Shown piece by piece: positions 23,254-31,867 of a DNA stretch of 32,029 nt. The DNA is taken from NCBI GenBank assembly GCA_947177205.1, contig CAMWTO010000010.1, positions 1 to 32,029 of the forward strand, read 5' to 3'. The notes under the pieces were generated by a model. That model had not been told where the DNA came from, did no database searches, and saw nothing but the letters and a program-made list of their open reading frames with translations. The position numbers and the translations under genes were made by a program. Every line of letters starts with the position of its first letter. The stretch's first letter is position 1. The DNA is from an uncultured Ruminococcus sp. (GTDB lineage Bacteria > Bacillota > Clostridia > Oscillospirales > Ruminococcaceae).

Positions 23254-23604
23254 ATGCCCGTGACCGCCGGTTTCCTGATTATTCTGCTTGTAATTGCCGC
23301 TGTGATGATTCTCGGCGCTGTGTTCCGAAAACCAACAGCAGAAAATCAAAATTTGTTAATGCCGTTTTCTGTGATCCTGGTTCCGGATCATCGCCCGGCA
23401 ACAAAAGCATTTCTGGAATATTATGCCTCTCAGATTGCCTGGATGGACAGCAGTCTTCTCCAATGCATGCTCCTGCTCTATCCGGATGGAGATCCGGAGG
23501 CGGAAATGCTGTGCCGGGACATGAGCCGGGAACATGAATTCTTCACGGCGTGTTCTGTTTCGCAATTCAGGGAATTCCTGGATACACAGCAGAAAAAACC
23601 TTGA
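23254..23604 (+). CDS. Small single-pass membrane protein of unknown function
   Basis: A 116-residue protein starting MPVTAGFLIILLVIAAVMIL, one membrane helix, followed by a soluble domain of about 90 residues with two Cys (SSLLQCMLLLYPDGDPEAEM and LCRDMS). I chose the ATG at 23254, eight bases after GGAG (23242-23245); the in-frame GTG at 23245 overlaps that site. No family recognised. It lies divergent to hisK and ends at 23604, where its stop overlaps the -35 of the recD2 promoter. Confidence 0.65.
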   Translation: MPVTAGFLIILLVIAAVMILGAVFRKPTAENQNLLMPFSVILVPDHRPATKAFLEYYASQIAWMDSSLLQCMLLLYPDGDPEAEMLCRDMSREHEFFTACSVSQFREFLDTQQKKP

Positions 23605-23629
23605 CAAACTTGTCTGTATATAGTATAAT
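23601..23629 (+). promoter_or_regulatory. Perfect-consensus sigma-A promoter of recD2 operon
   Basis: TTGACA (23601-23606), a 17-bp spacer and TATAAT (23624-23629). A 14-bp copy of the -10 region, TATATAGTATAATA, occurs at 23617-23630 and again at 23650-23663, the second without a good -35. The start would be near 23636, about 65 nt before recD2. Confidence 0.88.
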
Positions 23630-23701
23630 AGAATAGATTTCTACAGAATTATATAGTATAATATCATAATTAACAGTATTTTAAAAGGGGATTTTTCAAA
23701 T

Positions 23702-26005
23702 ATGTCAGATAATCAGCATATCTCCGGAATCGTGGAGCATGTCATTTTCCGGAATGAGGAAAACGGCTATATGGTACTGGAGCTGAACGCTGAGGGGATT
23801 CTGGTGACTGTTGCCGGGGAGCTTGGCGAGGCAGAAGAAGGGGAATGCCTTTCGCTCTGGGGAAATTATCAGAATCACCCCCGCTATGGGGAACAATTTC
23901 AGGCGGAAACCTGTGAGCGGAAACTCCCGGACACATCCGTCGATATTGAACGCTATCTCAGTTCCGGCATCATCAAAGGAATCAGAAAAGCACTTGCCAG
24001 AAAAATTGTCCGGATGTTCGGCACAGATACATTCCGGATTCTTGAACAAGAACCGCAGAAATTAATGCAGATTTCCGGCATGTCGCAGAAAAAATGCGAT
24101 GATATCGCCAGGGAATCCCGTCAGATTTTCGCCCTGCGCAATATGATTTCTTATTTTGACAGCTACGGCATGAAGTCTAAGTATGCTGTCCGGGCGTACC
24201 GTGCGTGGGGGGCGGACTGCCGGGAAATGCTCGAAAAAAATCCCTATCTGTTATGTACAGATTCCGTCGGCATGGATTTCCAGAAAGCGGAACTTTATGC
24301 GCATGCCCTTCATGTCCCGAAAACTTCCCATTGCAGAATTTCCGCTGGGATTATCTATATCCTGCGTCATAATACCCTGCTCGGACATACCTGTCTGCCA
24401 CTGGACAAACTCGCCGCAGCAACGGTTCAATTCCTGGAAATCAATGAAACATTATTTTATGAAACTTACCAGACAGAACTGGAAAACGGCAATCTGATTG
24501 AATTTGTCCGGAATCATAGAGAATTTATCTATCTTCCGGAATACTATCTGGCAGAATGTGTTATTACCGAGAGAATCGGAAGTCTCCGGCAACTTTCCGA
24601 TTCGGATATTCCCGCAGATTCTGTCAGCAAATTAATCGCCGAAACGGAACAGCAAGCCGGCATTCAGTATGCGGAAAAACAAAAACAAGCAATTGCATCT
24701 GCGCTGTCCCATCATATGCTGTTAATGACCGGCGGTCCTGGTACAGGCAAAACCACAACACTCAATGCAATGATTTATTGTCTGAAAGAACAGGGACAGC
24801 GTGTGTTGATTACTGCACCAACCGGACGGGCAGCCAAACGGATTTCCGATCTGACAGGCTATGAAGCCAAAACGATTCACAGATTACTAGGGGTACAGTT
24901 TGAATCCGGCATTCAGAAATTTATCCACCATGAAAATAATCCTCTCCCTTGTGATGTCCTGATGATTGATGAAGTTTCTATGGTGGATGTGCTGTTATTT
25001 TCCAGTCTGTTACGTGCATTGCGGACGGACTGCAAATTAATTCTTGTCGGGGACAGCGATCAGCTCCCATCCGTCGGCGCAGGTTCTCTGCTGAAACATT
25101 TACTGGAAAGTCACTGCATGCCGGTGATTGCTTTAAAAGAAATTTTCCGTCAGGCACAGCAAAGTTGTATTATTACCAATGCACACAGGATCATCAACGG
25201 TGAAATGCCGGAGCTCTCCCGGAAAGACAATGATTTCTTTTTCTTTCACAGAACGAATTTCAGTCAGGTTTCGGATCTGGTTCTGGATCTTGCCTGCACC
25301 AGACTCCCCCAGGCTTATCATTATTCACCTGTGCGGGACATTCAGATTATCACACCGACCAAACAGGGACTGCTTGGGACGGTTGCACTCAACAAGGTAC
25401 TGCAAGCCCGGCTGAATCCGCCGGACGCTGAAACATCGCAGGTCAGATCAAGTCTCTATGAATTCCGTGTCGGAGACAAAGTCATGCAGACAAAAAATAA
25501 TTATGACATTATCTGGACGAAAAAAAATAATATTAATAATACAGAAAAAGGCACGGGAATTTTCAACGGCGATATCGGCATTATTCTGGAGATCAACCGC
25601 CGTTCCCATGAAGTCACGATTGATTTTGACGGCAGAATGACAGTCTATCCCACTTCCATGCTGGAACAGCTCGAACTTGCCTATGCGATTACCGTTCACA
25701 AAAGCCAGGGAAGTGAATTTGAAGCCGTTATTATGCCGCTTCTGGGAAAAATGGAAAAATTAAGCTACCGGAATCTGTTCTACACGGCAGTGACCAGAGC
25801 AAAAAAACTGCTGATTCTCGTCAGCACACCGGCGAAAATTCAGCAGATGATCGAAACCGTCAATCAACATCAGAGATATTCCAATCTGAAATATATGCTC
25901 TGGAAAGAATGTCATCATGCAAAGCAAGATTTATCAGAAATTAAACCAGAAAATAAAACTGCCAGTTCTCCAGTTTCTTTATCCGAACCGCTGTCCGGGA
26001 TGTGA
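23702..26005 (+). CDS. recD2: RecD2-type DNA helicase (SF1B)
   Basis: A 767-residue RecD-like helicase without RecBC context, matching RecD2 of Gram-positives. The N-terminal OB-like part (1-80) and HhH-type region (about 85-140, with MQISGMSQKK) precede the motor. Walker A GGPGTGKTT is at 344-352. Further on are APTGRAAKR (motif Ia), LMIDEVSMVD (motif II), GDSDQLPSVGAG (motif III), ITVHKSQGSEFEAV (motif V) and YTAVTRAKK (motif VI). The protein unwinds DNA 5' to 3' in repair. AAAGGGG precedes the ATG. Its 3' end overlaps comF by 89 bp. Downstream competence-type genes hint at shared use in DNA uptake or recombination. Confidence 0.93.
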   Translation: MSDNQHISGIVEHVIFRNEENGYMVLELNAEGILVTVAGELGEAEEGECLSLWGNYQNHPRYGEQFQAETCERKLPDTSVDIERYLSSGIIKGIRKALARKIVRMFGTDTFRILEQEPQKLMQISGMSQKKCDDIARESRQIFALRNMISYFDSYGMKSKYAVRAYRAWGADCREMLEKNPYLLCTDSVGMDFQKAELYAHALHVPKTSHCRISAGIIYILRHNTLLGHTCLPLDKLAAATVQFLEINETLFYETYQTELENGNLIEFVRNHREFIYLPEYYLAECVITERIGSLRQLSDSDIPADSVSKLIAETEQQAGIQYAEKQKQAIASALSHHMLLMTGGPGTGKTTTLNAMIYCLKEQGQRVLITAPTGRAAKRISDLTGYEAKTIHRLLGVQFESGIQKFIHHENNPLPCDVLMIDEVSMVDVLLFSSLLRALRTDCKLILVGDSDQLPSVGAGSLLKHLLESHCMPVIALKEIFRQAQQSCIITNAHRIINGEMPELSRKDNDFFFFHRTNFSQVSDLVLDLACTRLPQAYHYSPVRDIQIITPTKQGLLGTVALNKVLQARLNPPDAETSQVRSSLYEFRVGDKVMQTKNNYDIIWTKKNNINNTEKGTGIFNGDIGIILEINRRSHEVTIDFDGRMTVYPTSMLEQLELAYAITVHKSQGSEFEAVIMPLLGKMEKLSYRNLFYTAVTRAKKLLILVSTPAKIQQMIETVNQHQRYSNLKYMLWKECHHAKQDLSEIKPENKTASSPVSLSEPLSGM

Positions 26006-26648
26006 TGCGTTCCTTCCGGCTTGCAGTACTGTCTGTGATGCCTGTGCGGATTCCATGTCCCTGAAACAGGATTCTTACTGCCATCGGTGCGGCAAAATTT
26101 CCTGTTTCTGTCGGTATAAAAAATTATTCTATGATGATGCCGTGATTGCATGTCGTTATGAAAATGCCGCTGTGCCGTCCGTTCTGAAACTCAAACAGAC
26201 AAGAAACACCAATTTTGCTGTGTTCTCTGCCAGGATTCTTGCACAGCGTCTGCAAAATCCTGCATACGGAAGAGCAGATTTCATCGTTCCCGTTCCGATG
26301 CACCCGGCGGAAATCCGCCGCCGGGGCTATAATCAGGCGGCACTCATTGCTACGGAACTTTCCGGACTTCTGGGAATTCCCTGCCGGGATGATATTCTGT
26401 TTCGGAAAAAATCCGTTTCACAGCATCTTCTCAACGCACAGGAACGTGCAAAAAATGTCGAAAATTTTGGAATTTACCCTGTTTCTTTCGAAAATCTGCA
26501 TATGATTCTCTGTGATGATGTACTCACCACCGGAAATACCATGAGCCGCTGTGCGGAACTTCTGAAATCCGCCGGAGCAGTCCGTGTGACTGCGGCATCT
26601 GCTGCGACAGCACTCAGAAAAGCAGATAAAAAATTGATAAATAAATAA
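25917..26648 (+). CDS. comF: ComF-family phosphoribosyltransferase-like competence protein
   Basis: A 243-residue ComFC-type protein. A zinc-finger-like N terminus carries Cys26, Cys29, Cys40, Cys43, Cys55, Cys58, Cys63 and Cys65. The PRT domain has VPVPMHPAEIRRRGYNQAALIA and the PRPP loop LCDDVLTTGNTMSR. ComF proteins act in DNA uptake and possibly replication restart. The ATG at 25917 lies inside recD2, giving an 89-bp overlap in another frame. This start is needed to keep the first zinc-binding Cys pair, and GGAAAG lies about 10 bases upstream. The next Met (residue 47) would remove them. Confidence 0.87.
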   Translation: MQSKIYQKLNQKIKLPVLQFLYPNRCPGCDAFLPACSTVCDACADSMSLKQDSYCHRCGKISCFCRYKKLFYDDAVIACRYENAAVPSVLKLKQTRNTNFAVFSARILAQRLQNPAYGRADFIVPVPMHPAEIRRRGYNQAALIATELSGLLGIPCRDDILFRKKSVSQHLLNAQERAKNVENFGIYPVSFENLHMILCDDVLTTGNTMSRCAELLKSAGAVRVTAASAATALRKADKKLINK

Positions 26649-26727
26649 TTAATATGAATAATATTGATCAGCATAATTTAAAATTCTATTTTCAAAATAT
26701 TTTTAAAATTTAAGGAGCTGTCTTTTT

Positions 26728-27747
26728 ATGAGTAAACCTGACATCGGCATTGACCTGGGCACTGCCAATATCGTCATGACATCCGGTAAAAAAGGCGTTG
26801 TACTTTCAGAACCGTCCGTGATTGCCTATAATAAATGCACGGACCGGATTCTTGCTGTCGGTTCTGAGGCATATCAGATGATCGGCAGAAATCCCGCTTA
26901 CATAGAAGTCGTTCGCCCTATGTCCGAGGGTGTTATTTCCAATGATGTCCTGACACAGTGCATGATCCGGGAATTCCTGCTGAAAATCTGCGGTCATCAG
27001 CTTGTCAAGCCAAGAATCATTATCTGCGTTCCGGCGTTCATCACGGATTTGCAGAAACGTGCTGTCGGGGATGCCGTGATGAGCGCCGGATGCCGCAAGG
27101 CTTATCTGATTGACGAACCCATCGCCGCTATGCTCGGCGCAGGCGTAAATATCGGAAAAGCCCGTGGACATATGGTTGTGGACATCGGCGGCGGCACGAC
27201 GGATGTCGCTATCGTCTCCATGAACGGCATTGTCACGTCCCATTCTGTCAAATGCGCCGGCAATCAGATTGACAGAGCTATTATAAAATATATGCTCCAT
27301 CGTTATAAACTCATCATCGGCGAACAGACGGCGGAGCATGTCAAGAAAACCTTCACAAATCTCTATGACCCCCGTGAGGATGTAACCATGTTTGTCAAAG
27401 GCAGAAATATCCTGAGAGGTCTCCCGGACCAGATTGAAATCAACGAAATGGAACTGTTCGATGCTATGGAAGACGAAATTTTCGGCATTATGGAGGCAAT
27501 CAAGAAAGTGCTTGAAGAAACACCGCCGGAACTTGTCGGAGATATCCAGGAAAATGGCATTTTGCTGACTGGCGGCGGTGCACTCCTGGGCGGTCTCCGG
27601 GAATTAATCCACCGGACATTGAATGTCAATTGTGTTCTTGCCAGGGACACAATGCACTGTGTTGCCAAGGGCACAGGCATTGCGTTCCAGAAAATCAATC
27701 ACCTGCTTGACGGTTTTGAGGGCGTAACCATTTATAAATATCGCTGA
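26728..27747 (+). CDS. mreB: MreB/Mbl-family actin-like protein
   Basis: A 339-residue bacterial actin. GIDLGTANI (phosphate 1), EPIAAMLGAG (connect), DIGGGTTDVAIVS (phosphate 2) and LLTGGGALLGGL (adenosine) are all present. MreB filaments under the membrane guide lateral cell-wall synthesis. AAGGAG sits well placed before the ATG. Upstream (26649-26727) there is only a weak promoter candidate (TTGATC at 26664, TATTTT at 26687). The usual mreC/mreD neighbours are absent and a ComEA-like gene follows by 33 bp, so this may be an Mbl/MreBH-type orphan copy. Ruminococci are usually coccoid, making its role of interest. Confidence 0.92.
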   Translation: MSKPDIGIDLGTANIVMTSGKKGVVLSEPSVIAYNKCTDRILAVGSEAYQMIGRNPAYIEVVRPMSEGVISNDVLTQCMIREFLLKICGHQLVKPRIIICVPAFITDLQKRAVGDAVMSAGCRKAYLIDEPIAAMLGAGVNIGKARGHMVVDIGGGTTDVAIVSMNGIVTSHSVKCAGNQIDRAIIKYMLHRYKLIIGEQTAEHVKKTFTNLYDPREDVTMFVKGRNILRGLPDQIEINEMELFDAMEDEIFGIMEAIKKVLEETPPELVGDIQENGILLTGGGALLGGLRELIHRTLNVNCVLARDTMHCVAKGTGIAFQKINHLLDGFEGVTIYKYR

Positions 27748-27780
27748 TCCAAAAATGATTTTAAAAATAAATTTTAAATT

Positions 27781-28866
27781 ATGCGTAAAAAATTAACCCT
27801 GTTTCTTGTGTATCTTGCAGTTATTTCCGGTTTCTGCCTGCATCAGTTTAAAATTCATGACCAATCTATGGAATTTGTCATGCCTTACACGCACACCTGG
27901 CAATTTCCCTCAGAAAATTCCGGAAATCCAGATAATTCAAATAATCCGGATTTTGAAAAAATTGACATTCATCATGCGACTGTCTCGGAATTTTCCAGAC
28001 TCCCCGGCATCAGTCGTTCCCTCTCTCAGCAGATTATCTCCTACCGCAAAGAAAATGGCGGATTTCAGGCGCTTTCTGATCTGATCGCTGCCGGAATGCC
28101 CGAAAAATTATACACTTGTTTGGAATCGTATTTTTACATCCCGGAGAACGAAACTCCTTCCGGACGCAAAAAATCTCAGAATTCTCAGAAAAATAAAGAA
28201 ACAAACCCGAATACTGCAGAAACAGAATCTACATCAAAATCCAGCTTCGAATCAAATTTTGAAAATCCTGAAACGATCGAGATTCCAGAACTTTCGGAAA
28301 TTCCTGAAATTTCTTTCCCTCTGGAACTCAATCAAGCCTCTTTTGAAGAACTCTGCGCTGTACCGGGAATCGGGGAAGTCCTTGCGCAGAGAATTCTTGA
28401 TTACAGAGAAACAAACGGCGGATTTCTTAATTGTGGTCAGTTACTGGAAATTTACGGAATCGGTGAAACAATCTATACCGAAATCCTGCCGTATTTTTAT
28501 CTGGAAACAGAATATTTCCCGGAGGATCCCACAGAACCGGAATTTCCTGAAATTCCGGAAAATCCGGAATATTCAGAAAATCAAGAAACTCCGGATTTTT
28601 CGGATATTCCCGTAATAAATCTGAATACTGCTACAAAAGAAGAACTGCTCCGCTTGCCCGGCTGTGATGATGCTCTTGCCGAGGAGATTCTCATGCTCCG
28701 GGACAGAGATATTCATCAATTTTATCATATTTATGAAATCACGCTTGCGGAACATGTCACAAAGGAATTATTCGCCGAATGGCAGAATTATCTGACCGTC
28801 AGCGATGACGGCAGCACACAGATTCCGTATATTCCGCCCTATGCGGAAGAATCATTTAATAATTAA
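27781..28866 (+). CDS. ComEA-like secreted protein with three helix-hairpin-helix domains
   Basis: A 361-residue protein with an N-terminal signal anchor (KLTLFLVYLAVISGFCL) and three ComEA-type HhH domains: 61-118 (LPGISRSLSQQII), 181-240 (VPGIGEVLAQRIL) and 279-340 (LPGCDDALAEEIL). Each starts with the usual (I/L)(D/E/N)(L/I)N-type strand. They are separated by Pro/Glu/Asn-rich linkers (for example PEIPENPEYSENQ). ComEA binds incoming DNA at the outer membrane face; it normally has one such HhH domain after an SLBB domain, which is missing here. The third domain has GCDD where GIG is expected, so DNA contact there may be weak. There is no clear ribosome binding site; the ATG follows mreB by 33 bp in AT-rich sequence. 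It is probably a DNA-binding surface protein. Confidence 0.8.
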   Translation: MRKKLTLFLVYLAVISGFCLHQFKIHDQSMEFVMPYTHTWQFPSENSGNPDNSNNPDFEKIDIHHATVSEFSRLPGISRSLSQQIISYRKENGGFQALSDLIAAGMPEKLYTCLESYFYIPENETPSGRKKSQNSQKNKETNPNTAETESTSKSSFESNFENPETIEIPELSEIPEISFPLELNQASFEELCAVPGIGEVLAQRILDYRETNGGFLNCGQLLEIYGIGETIYTEILPYFYLETEYFPEDPTEPEFPEIPENPEYSENQETPDFSDIPVINLNTATKEELLRLPGCDDALAEEILMLRDRDIHQFYHIYEITLAEHVTKELFAEWQNYLTVSDDGSTQIPYIPPYAEESFNN

Positions 28867-28886
28867 AAATTTTATGCTGCAAAAAA

Positions 28887-28917
28887 CAGGACAGTTCTCA
28901 GAACTGCCCTGCTTTTT
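28887..28917. terminator. Bidirectional terminator between comEA-like gene and GH48
   Basis: CAGGACAGTTC (28887-28897), TCA loop, GAACTGCCCTG (28901-28911). It is flanked by AAAAAA on the left and CTTTTT on the right, so each strand reads a stem followed by T's. One position pairs only as a wobble on the minus strand (A-C on plus), suggesting it is stronger for GH48, the minus-strand gene. Confidence 0.85.
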
Positions 28918-28980
28918 ATACAATTTTCTGGAAATTAATTTCATTTTAAAATTAACCCTGAAAAATCTTAAAATTCAAAA

Positions 28981-31671
28981 TTAAGAAATCGGGAAATCAG
29001 ACTGTTCCAACAGATGAACCAGAAGTTTCAGAACGTTCATGGAGTCAGCAAGTTCAATCTTACTGCTCTGGTCAACGTCTGCATTCAGCAAGCCCTGTGG
29101 TGATACTTTGTCAACACCAACGTAAACTCTGTTCATCAGGACTACGTCTCTGATATCTACCTCGCTGTCAACATTTGCGTCACCCCAAAGGATTTTGCTC
29201 GGATCGCCAGATTCATCAGTATTGTCAGTATTTTCAGTGTTATCAGTATTCTCTGGATTATCGTCGTTGTACTGGATGGTCGGTTCGAGATCCGGATATA
29301 CTTCTGCCAGTGCGCCCAGTGCCATCATGATGTCACCTGCATGCCAGAATCTGTGGAGCTCGAATTCTACAGCTGCAATGTTCTTGAATTCAGCAAGTGC
29401 TGCGCCACCCTCTTCACTGGATGCGGACAGATCACTTCTGTCTTCCCAGTGTGCGCCGGCTGCAACGTCTTTCTCGTATGCTGCCTGGAGTTCTTTTACC
29501 AGATCAATTGCCTGCTGAGATGTCTTGACACCTGCGCAGTTATCCTGGCTCAGGTACATGGAACGGATATCCAGGAACTTGATGCCGTTCTTGATCTCGT
29601 CGCCGTTCGGCATTTTACCAGTGCCATAGGACGGGGATACCCATACGCCCTGAGAGAACATACGTGCCAGAGAGCCGTTGTGGTCAGTTCTTGTCAGACC
29701 GATATTGTCACGACCGATGTTCCATTCACGGTCAAGCAGCTGCTGTGCCAGGTACAGACCTGCTGTCGGTACGTCTGCATCGCCTACGCTGTATACCTTG
29801 CCGCCAGGAGCGGTTACACCTTCGATTGTAACAGCACTGGATGGATATGCACCGCCGACATCAAATGTCTTGCCATTGATTGCAGATGCTTCAACACCCT
29901 TAGCCTTTGCATAGTAGATCAGTGTGTTGGCCAGAGATGCCACGCAACCGAAGTCTGCGTTGCCGTAGCCGTTGATGTCGCATGTCAAACCGCTGTTGCC
30001 TGTTGCAGAACCGTTCCAGCTGTCAGGCTGACCGTTCCATGTCAGACCGGACGGAATGTACCAGTCGCCATCATCTGTCAGAATTGTATTATTGACGAAC
30101 CATGTGCACCATTTATCCAGAATCTGCTCCAAAGCAGCTTCCAGAGTCATGCCGCCGGGCTTAACACCTGTGGTATCGCCCTTTGTCTTTACCCAGTAAT
30201 AGAGCTCAGACAGACGCTGTACTGCCCATACCTGGTTACCGATCCAGTTGTTGGAAACCGGGTCGCCGTATACCGGGTGAGCCACATACATCATGCCGTA
30301 GAATGTGGATGCGCCGGACGGATATGCCTCATAACGACCCTTGTAGGAGTTCGTTGCACCGCCGGCAATCGGACCATCTGCGGACTGTAACCACAGATAG
30401 AATTCCATCTGTCTTTCGAGGGACTTGGTGTAGTCATCCACAGCACCGGAGGACTTCATGCCGCTCTTGAGCGTATCATCCTGAATCAGAGCATAAGCTG
30501 CAAGCGGGTTCTGATAGAATTCATGTGCATGAGAGCAACCGATCTGCCAGCACCAGTTCTGTCCGGTGTTTGCCAGAGCGCCGCCCCAGGATGTGTACCA
30601 GTTCATCAGATAGTGTTTGCTCTGATCGCCTGCGTTGCCATTGTTCCAGCTTGTATTTTCGGAAATTGTCTGATAATATTTATCATACATGTTATTCCGG
30701 AGTTCGTCACCCATCTCAGATGCTCTTGCAGAAACGGTGGAATCGCCAACGCCCCACTGATTTGCGTCGAATACACCCTGAATTGCACGGTCTTCAGCGT
30801 CAGGTGCGTTTGTGTAAGCGTACTGATTTGTAACAGATGCATCCTGGTTGAAGATACCCTTCATACCTTTCTGCTCGTTACCAGCTTTCTTTTCTTCTAC
30901 GCAGGGATGCGGAACAGTTTCCCAGCAGGATTCCTGTTCACCACGCTGGAATGTGTTGATGAATGTGAAGTTTGTGCCGCTACCATAACCATACCAGTTC
31001 TCAACGTCACCGAGCCAGTGCAACAGATACAGACCGCCCTTGTCGCCTTTGCCCTTGTATACGCTTGTGAAGTTGCTGTAAATCGGGTTTTCAGCCGTCT
31101 TGTCTGCCTGACCAGCCCATTCATCCGGGCACTGTTCCGGTGTGTCATATTCGCCGCAATACTGTGCGCTGACACTACCTGCTGTCCAGAAATTATCCTG
31201 CACATCAGGAACCATAACTTCCATTGTTTTCCAAGCCTTTGCCAGGTCAGATGTATACTGTACATTGCCTGTCTTTACCTGATCCGCATGATTCTTGGCA
31301 ATATTGTCTCTCATAGCAGCAGCCCATACCAGATAGGACATAGCCTCGGAAGTTGTCTCATGACCGTAGTCAGGTGCTTCGATAACAACTTCTTCTACGG
31401 CATGGAACGGGATACCGAAAGAATCGCCGCCGCCGGTGTTAGAGGACAGGTAGCCGTTTGCCTGACCGTTTGTAATAACGTCATCGTACAGGGACAGGAA
31501 ACGTTCAGCATATGTAGTATCGCCGAAAGCTTCTGCCTTAGTTCTTTTACCGCCGACTTTTGTACCAGCGTCTGTGGTCGCAGCGGATGCAACTGTAGCA
31601 GCCATTGTGCTGGTAACCATCGCAGCGGACAGTACAGCGGCAATGATTGCCTTGCTCTTTTTAAAAAGCAT
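28981..31671 (-). CDS. GH48 cellulase with C-terminal dockerin (cellulosomal exoglucanase)
   Basis: An 896-residue secreted enzyme. The signal peptide ends about residue 30 (ATVASA). The GH48 domain starts near AERFLSLYDDVI, and its acid Glu is Glu109 in DYGHETTSEA. Further family blocks are WYGYGSGTNFTFINTFQRGE, TNAPDAEDRAIQ, GCSHAHEFYQNP, GGATNSYKGRYEAYP, MPNGDEIKNGIKFLDIR and HRFWHAGD. A short N/D/T/E-rich linker leads to a type I dockerin (830-896) with calcium loops DANVDSEVDIRD and DVDQSSKIELAD. GH48 is the main processive exoglucanase of cellulosomes, releasing cellobiose. The protein seems longer than typical GH48 dockerin enzymes, with an extra stretch after YYAKAKG. AGGAG precedes the ATG. 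A perfect promoter lies about 150 bp upstream. Confidence 0.95.
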   Translation of the reverse strand: MLFKKSKAIIAAVLSAAMVTSTMAATVASAATTDAGTKVGGKRTKAEAFGDTTYAERFLSLYDDVITNGQANGYLSSNTGGGDSFGIPFHAVEEVVIEAPDYGHETTSEAMSYLVWAAAMRDNIAKNHADQVKTGNVQYTSDLAKAWKTMEVMVPDVQDNFWTAGSVSAQYCGEYDTPEQCPDEWAGQADKTAENPIYSNFTSVYKGKGDKGGLYLLHWLGDVENWYGYGSGTNFTFINTFQRGEQESCWETVPHPCVEEKKAGNEQKGMKGIFNQDASVTNQYAYTNAPDAEDRAIQGVFDANQWGVGDSTVSARASEMGDELRNNMYDKYYQTISENTSWNNGNAGDQSKHYLMNWYTSWGGALANTGQNWCWQIGCSHAHEFYQNPLAAYALIQDDTLKSGMKSSGAVDDYTKSLERQMEFYLWLQSADGPIAGGATNSYKGRYEAYPSGASTFYGMMYVAHPVYGDPVSNNWIGNQVWAVQRLSELYYWVKTKGDTTGVKPGGMTLEAALEQILDKWCTWFVNNTILTDDGDWYIPSGLTWNGQPDSWNGSATGNSGLTCDINGYGNADFGCVASLANTLIYYAKAKGVEASAINGKTFDVGGAYPSSAVTIEGVTAPGGKVYSVGDADVPTAGLYLAQQLLDREWNIGRDNIGLTRTDHNGSLARMFSQGVWVSPSYGTGKMPNGDEIKNGIKFLDIRSMYLSQDNCAGVKTSQQAIDLVKELQAAYEKDVAAGAHWEDRSDLSASSEEGGAALAEFKNIAAVEFELHRFWHAGDIMMALGALAEVYPDLEPTIQYNDDNPENTDNTENTDNTDESGDPSKILWGDANVDSEVDIRDVVLMNRVYVGVDKVSPQGLLNADVDQSSKIELADSMNVLKLLVHLLEQSDFPIS

Positions 31672-31762
31672 TGTTATTTCTCCTCTCGTTGAAATTGAAA
31701 TTTTCGGGCTTCAGAGCCTGTTTTTATTTTTGCTTTCTGTGCGGACAATCTGTGAAAAACCG

Positions 31763-31795
31763 GTATTTTGCGATATCATGATACAAGCAAAATAC
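31763..31795 (-). promoter_or_regulatory. Inverted repeat in the GH48 leader
   Basis: GTATTTTGC (31763-31771) and GCAAAATAC (31787-31795) form a 9-bp stem, with the palindrome TATCATGATA between them. It lies about 20-50 nt after the predicted start point, where a repressor site or a leader hairpin would act. Confidence 0.5.
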
Positions 31796-31819
31796 GGAGA
31801 CACAGGATTTCATAATTTT

Positions 31820-31848
31820 ATTATAACGAATTTCTGAAGATTTGTCAA
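31820..31848 (-). promoter_or_regulatory. Perfect-consensus sigma-A promoter of GH48
   Basis: On the minus strand, TTGACA (31843-31848), a 17-bp spacer and TATAAT (31820-31825). The start point would be near 31812, giving a 5' UTR of about 140 nt. Confidence 0.88.
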
Positions 31849-31867
31849 GACTTTCTCAGAAATCCGA

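Noticed and set aside
29341-31692. Long open frames (349 and 389 codons) on the plus strand across GH48
   Set aside because: They are exact antisense to the well-supported GH48 gene, very Cys-rich, without ribosome binding sites or family motifs; they arise from its codon usage.
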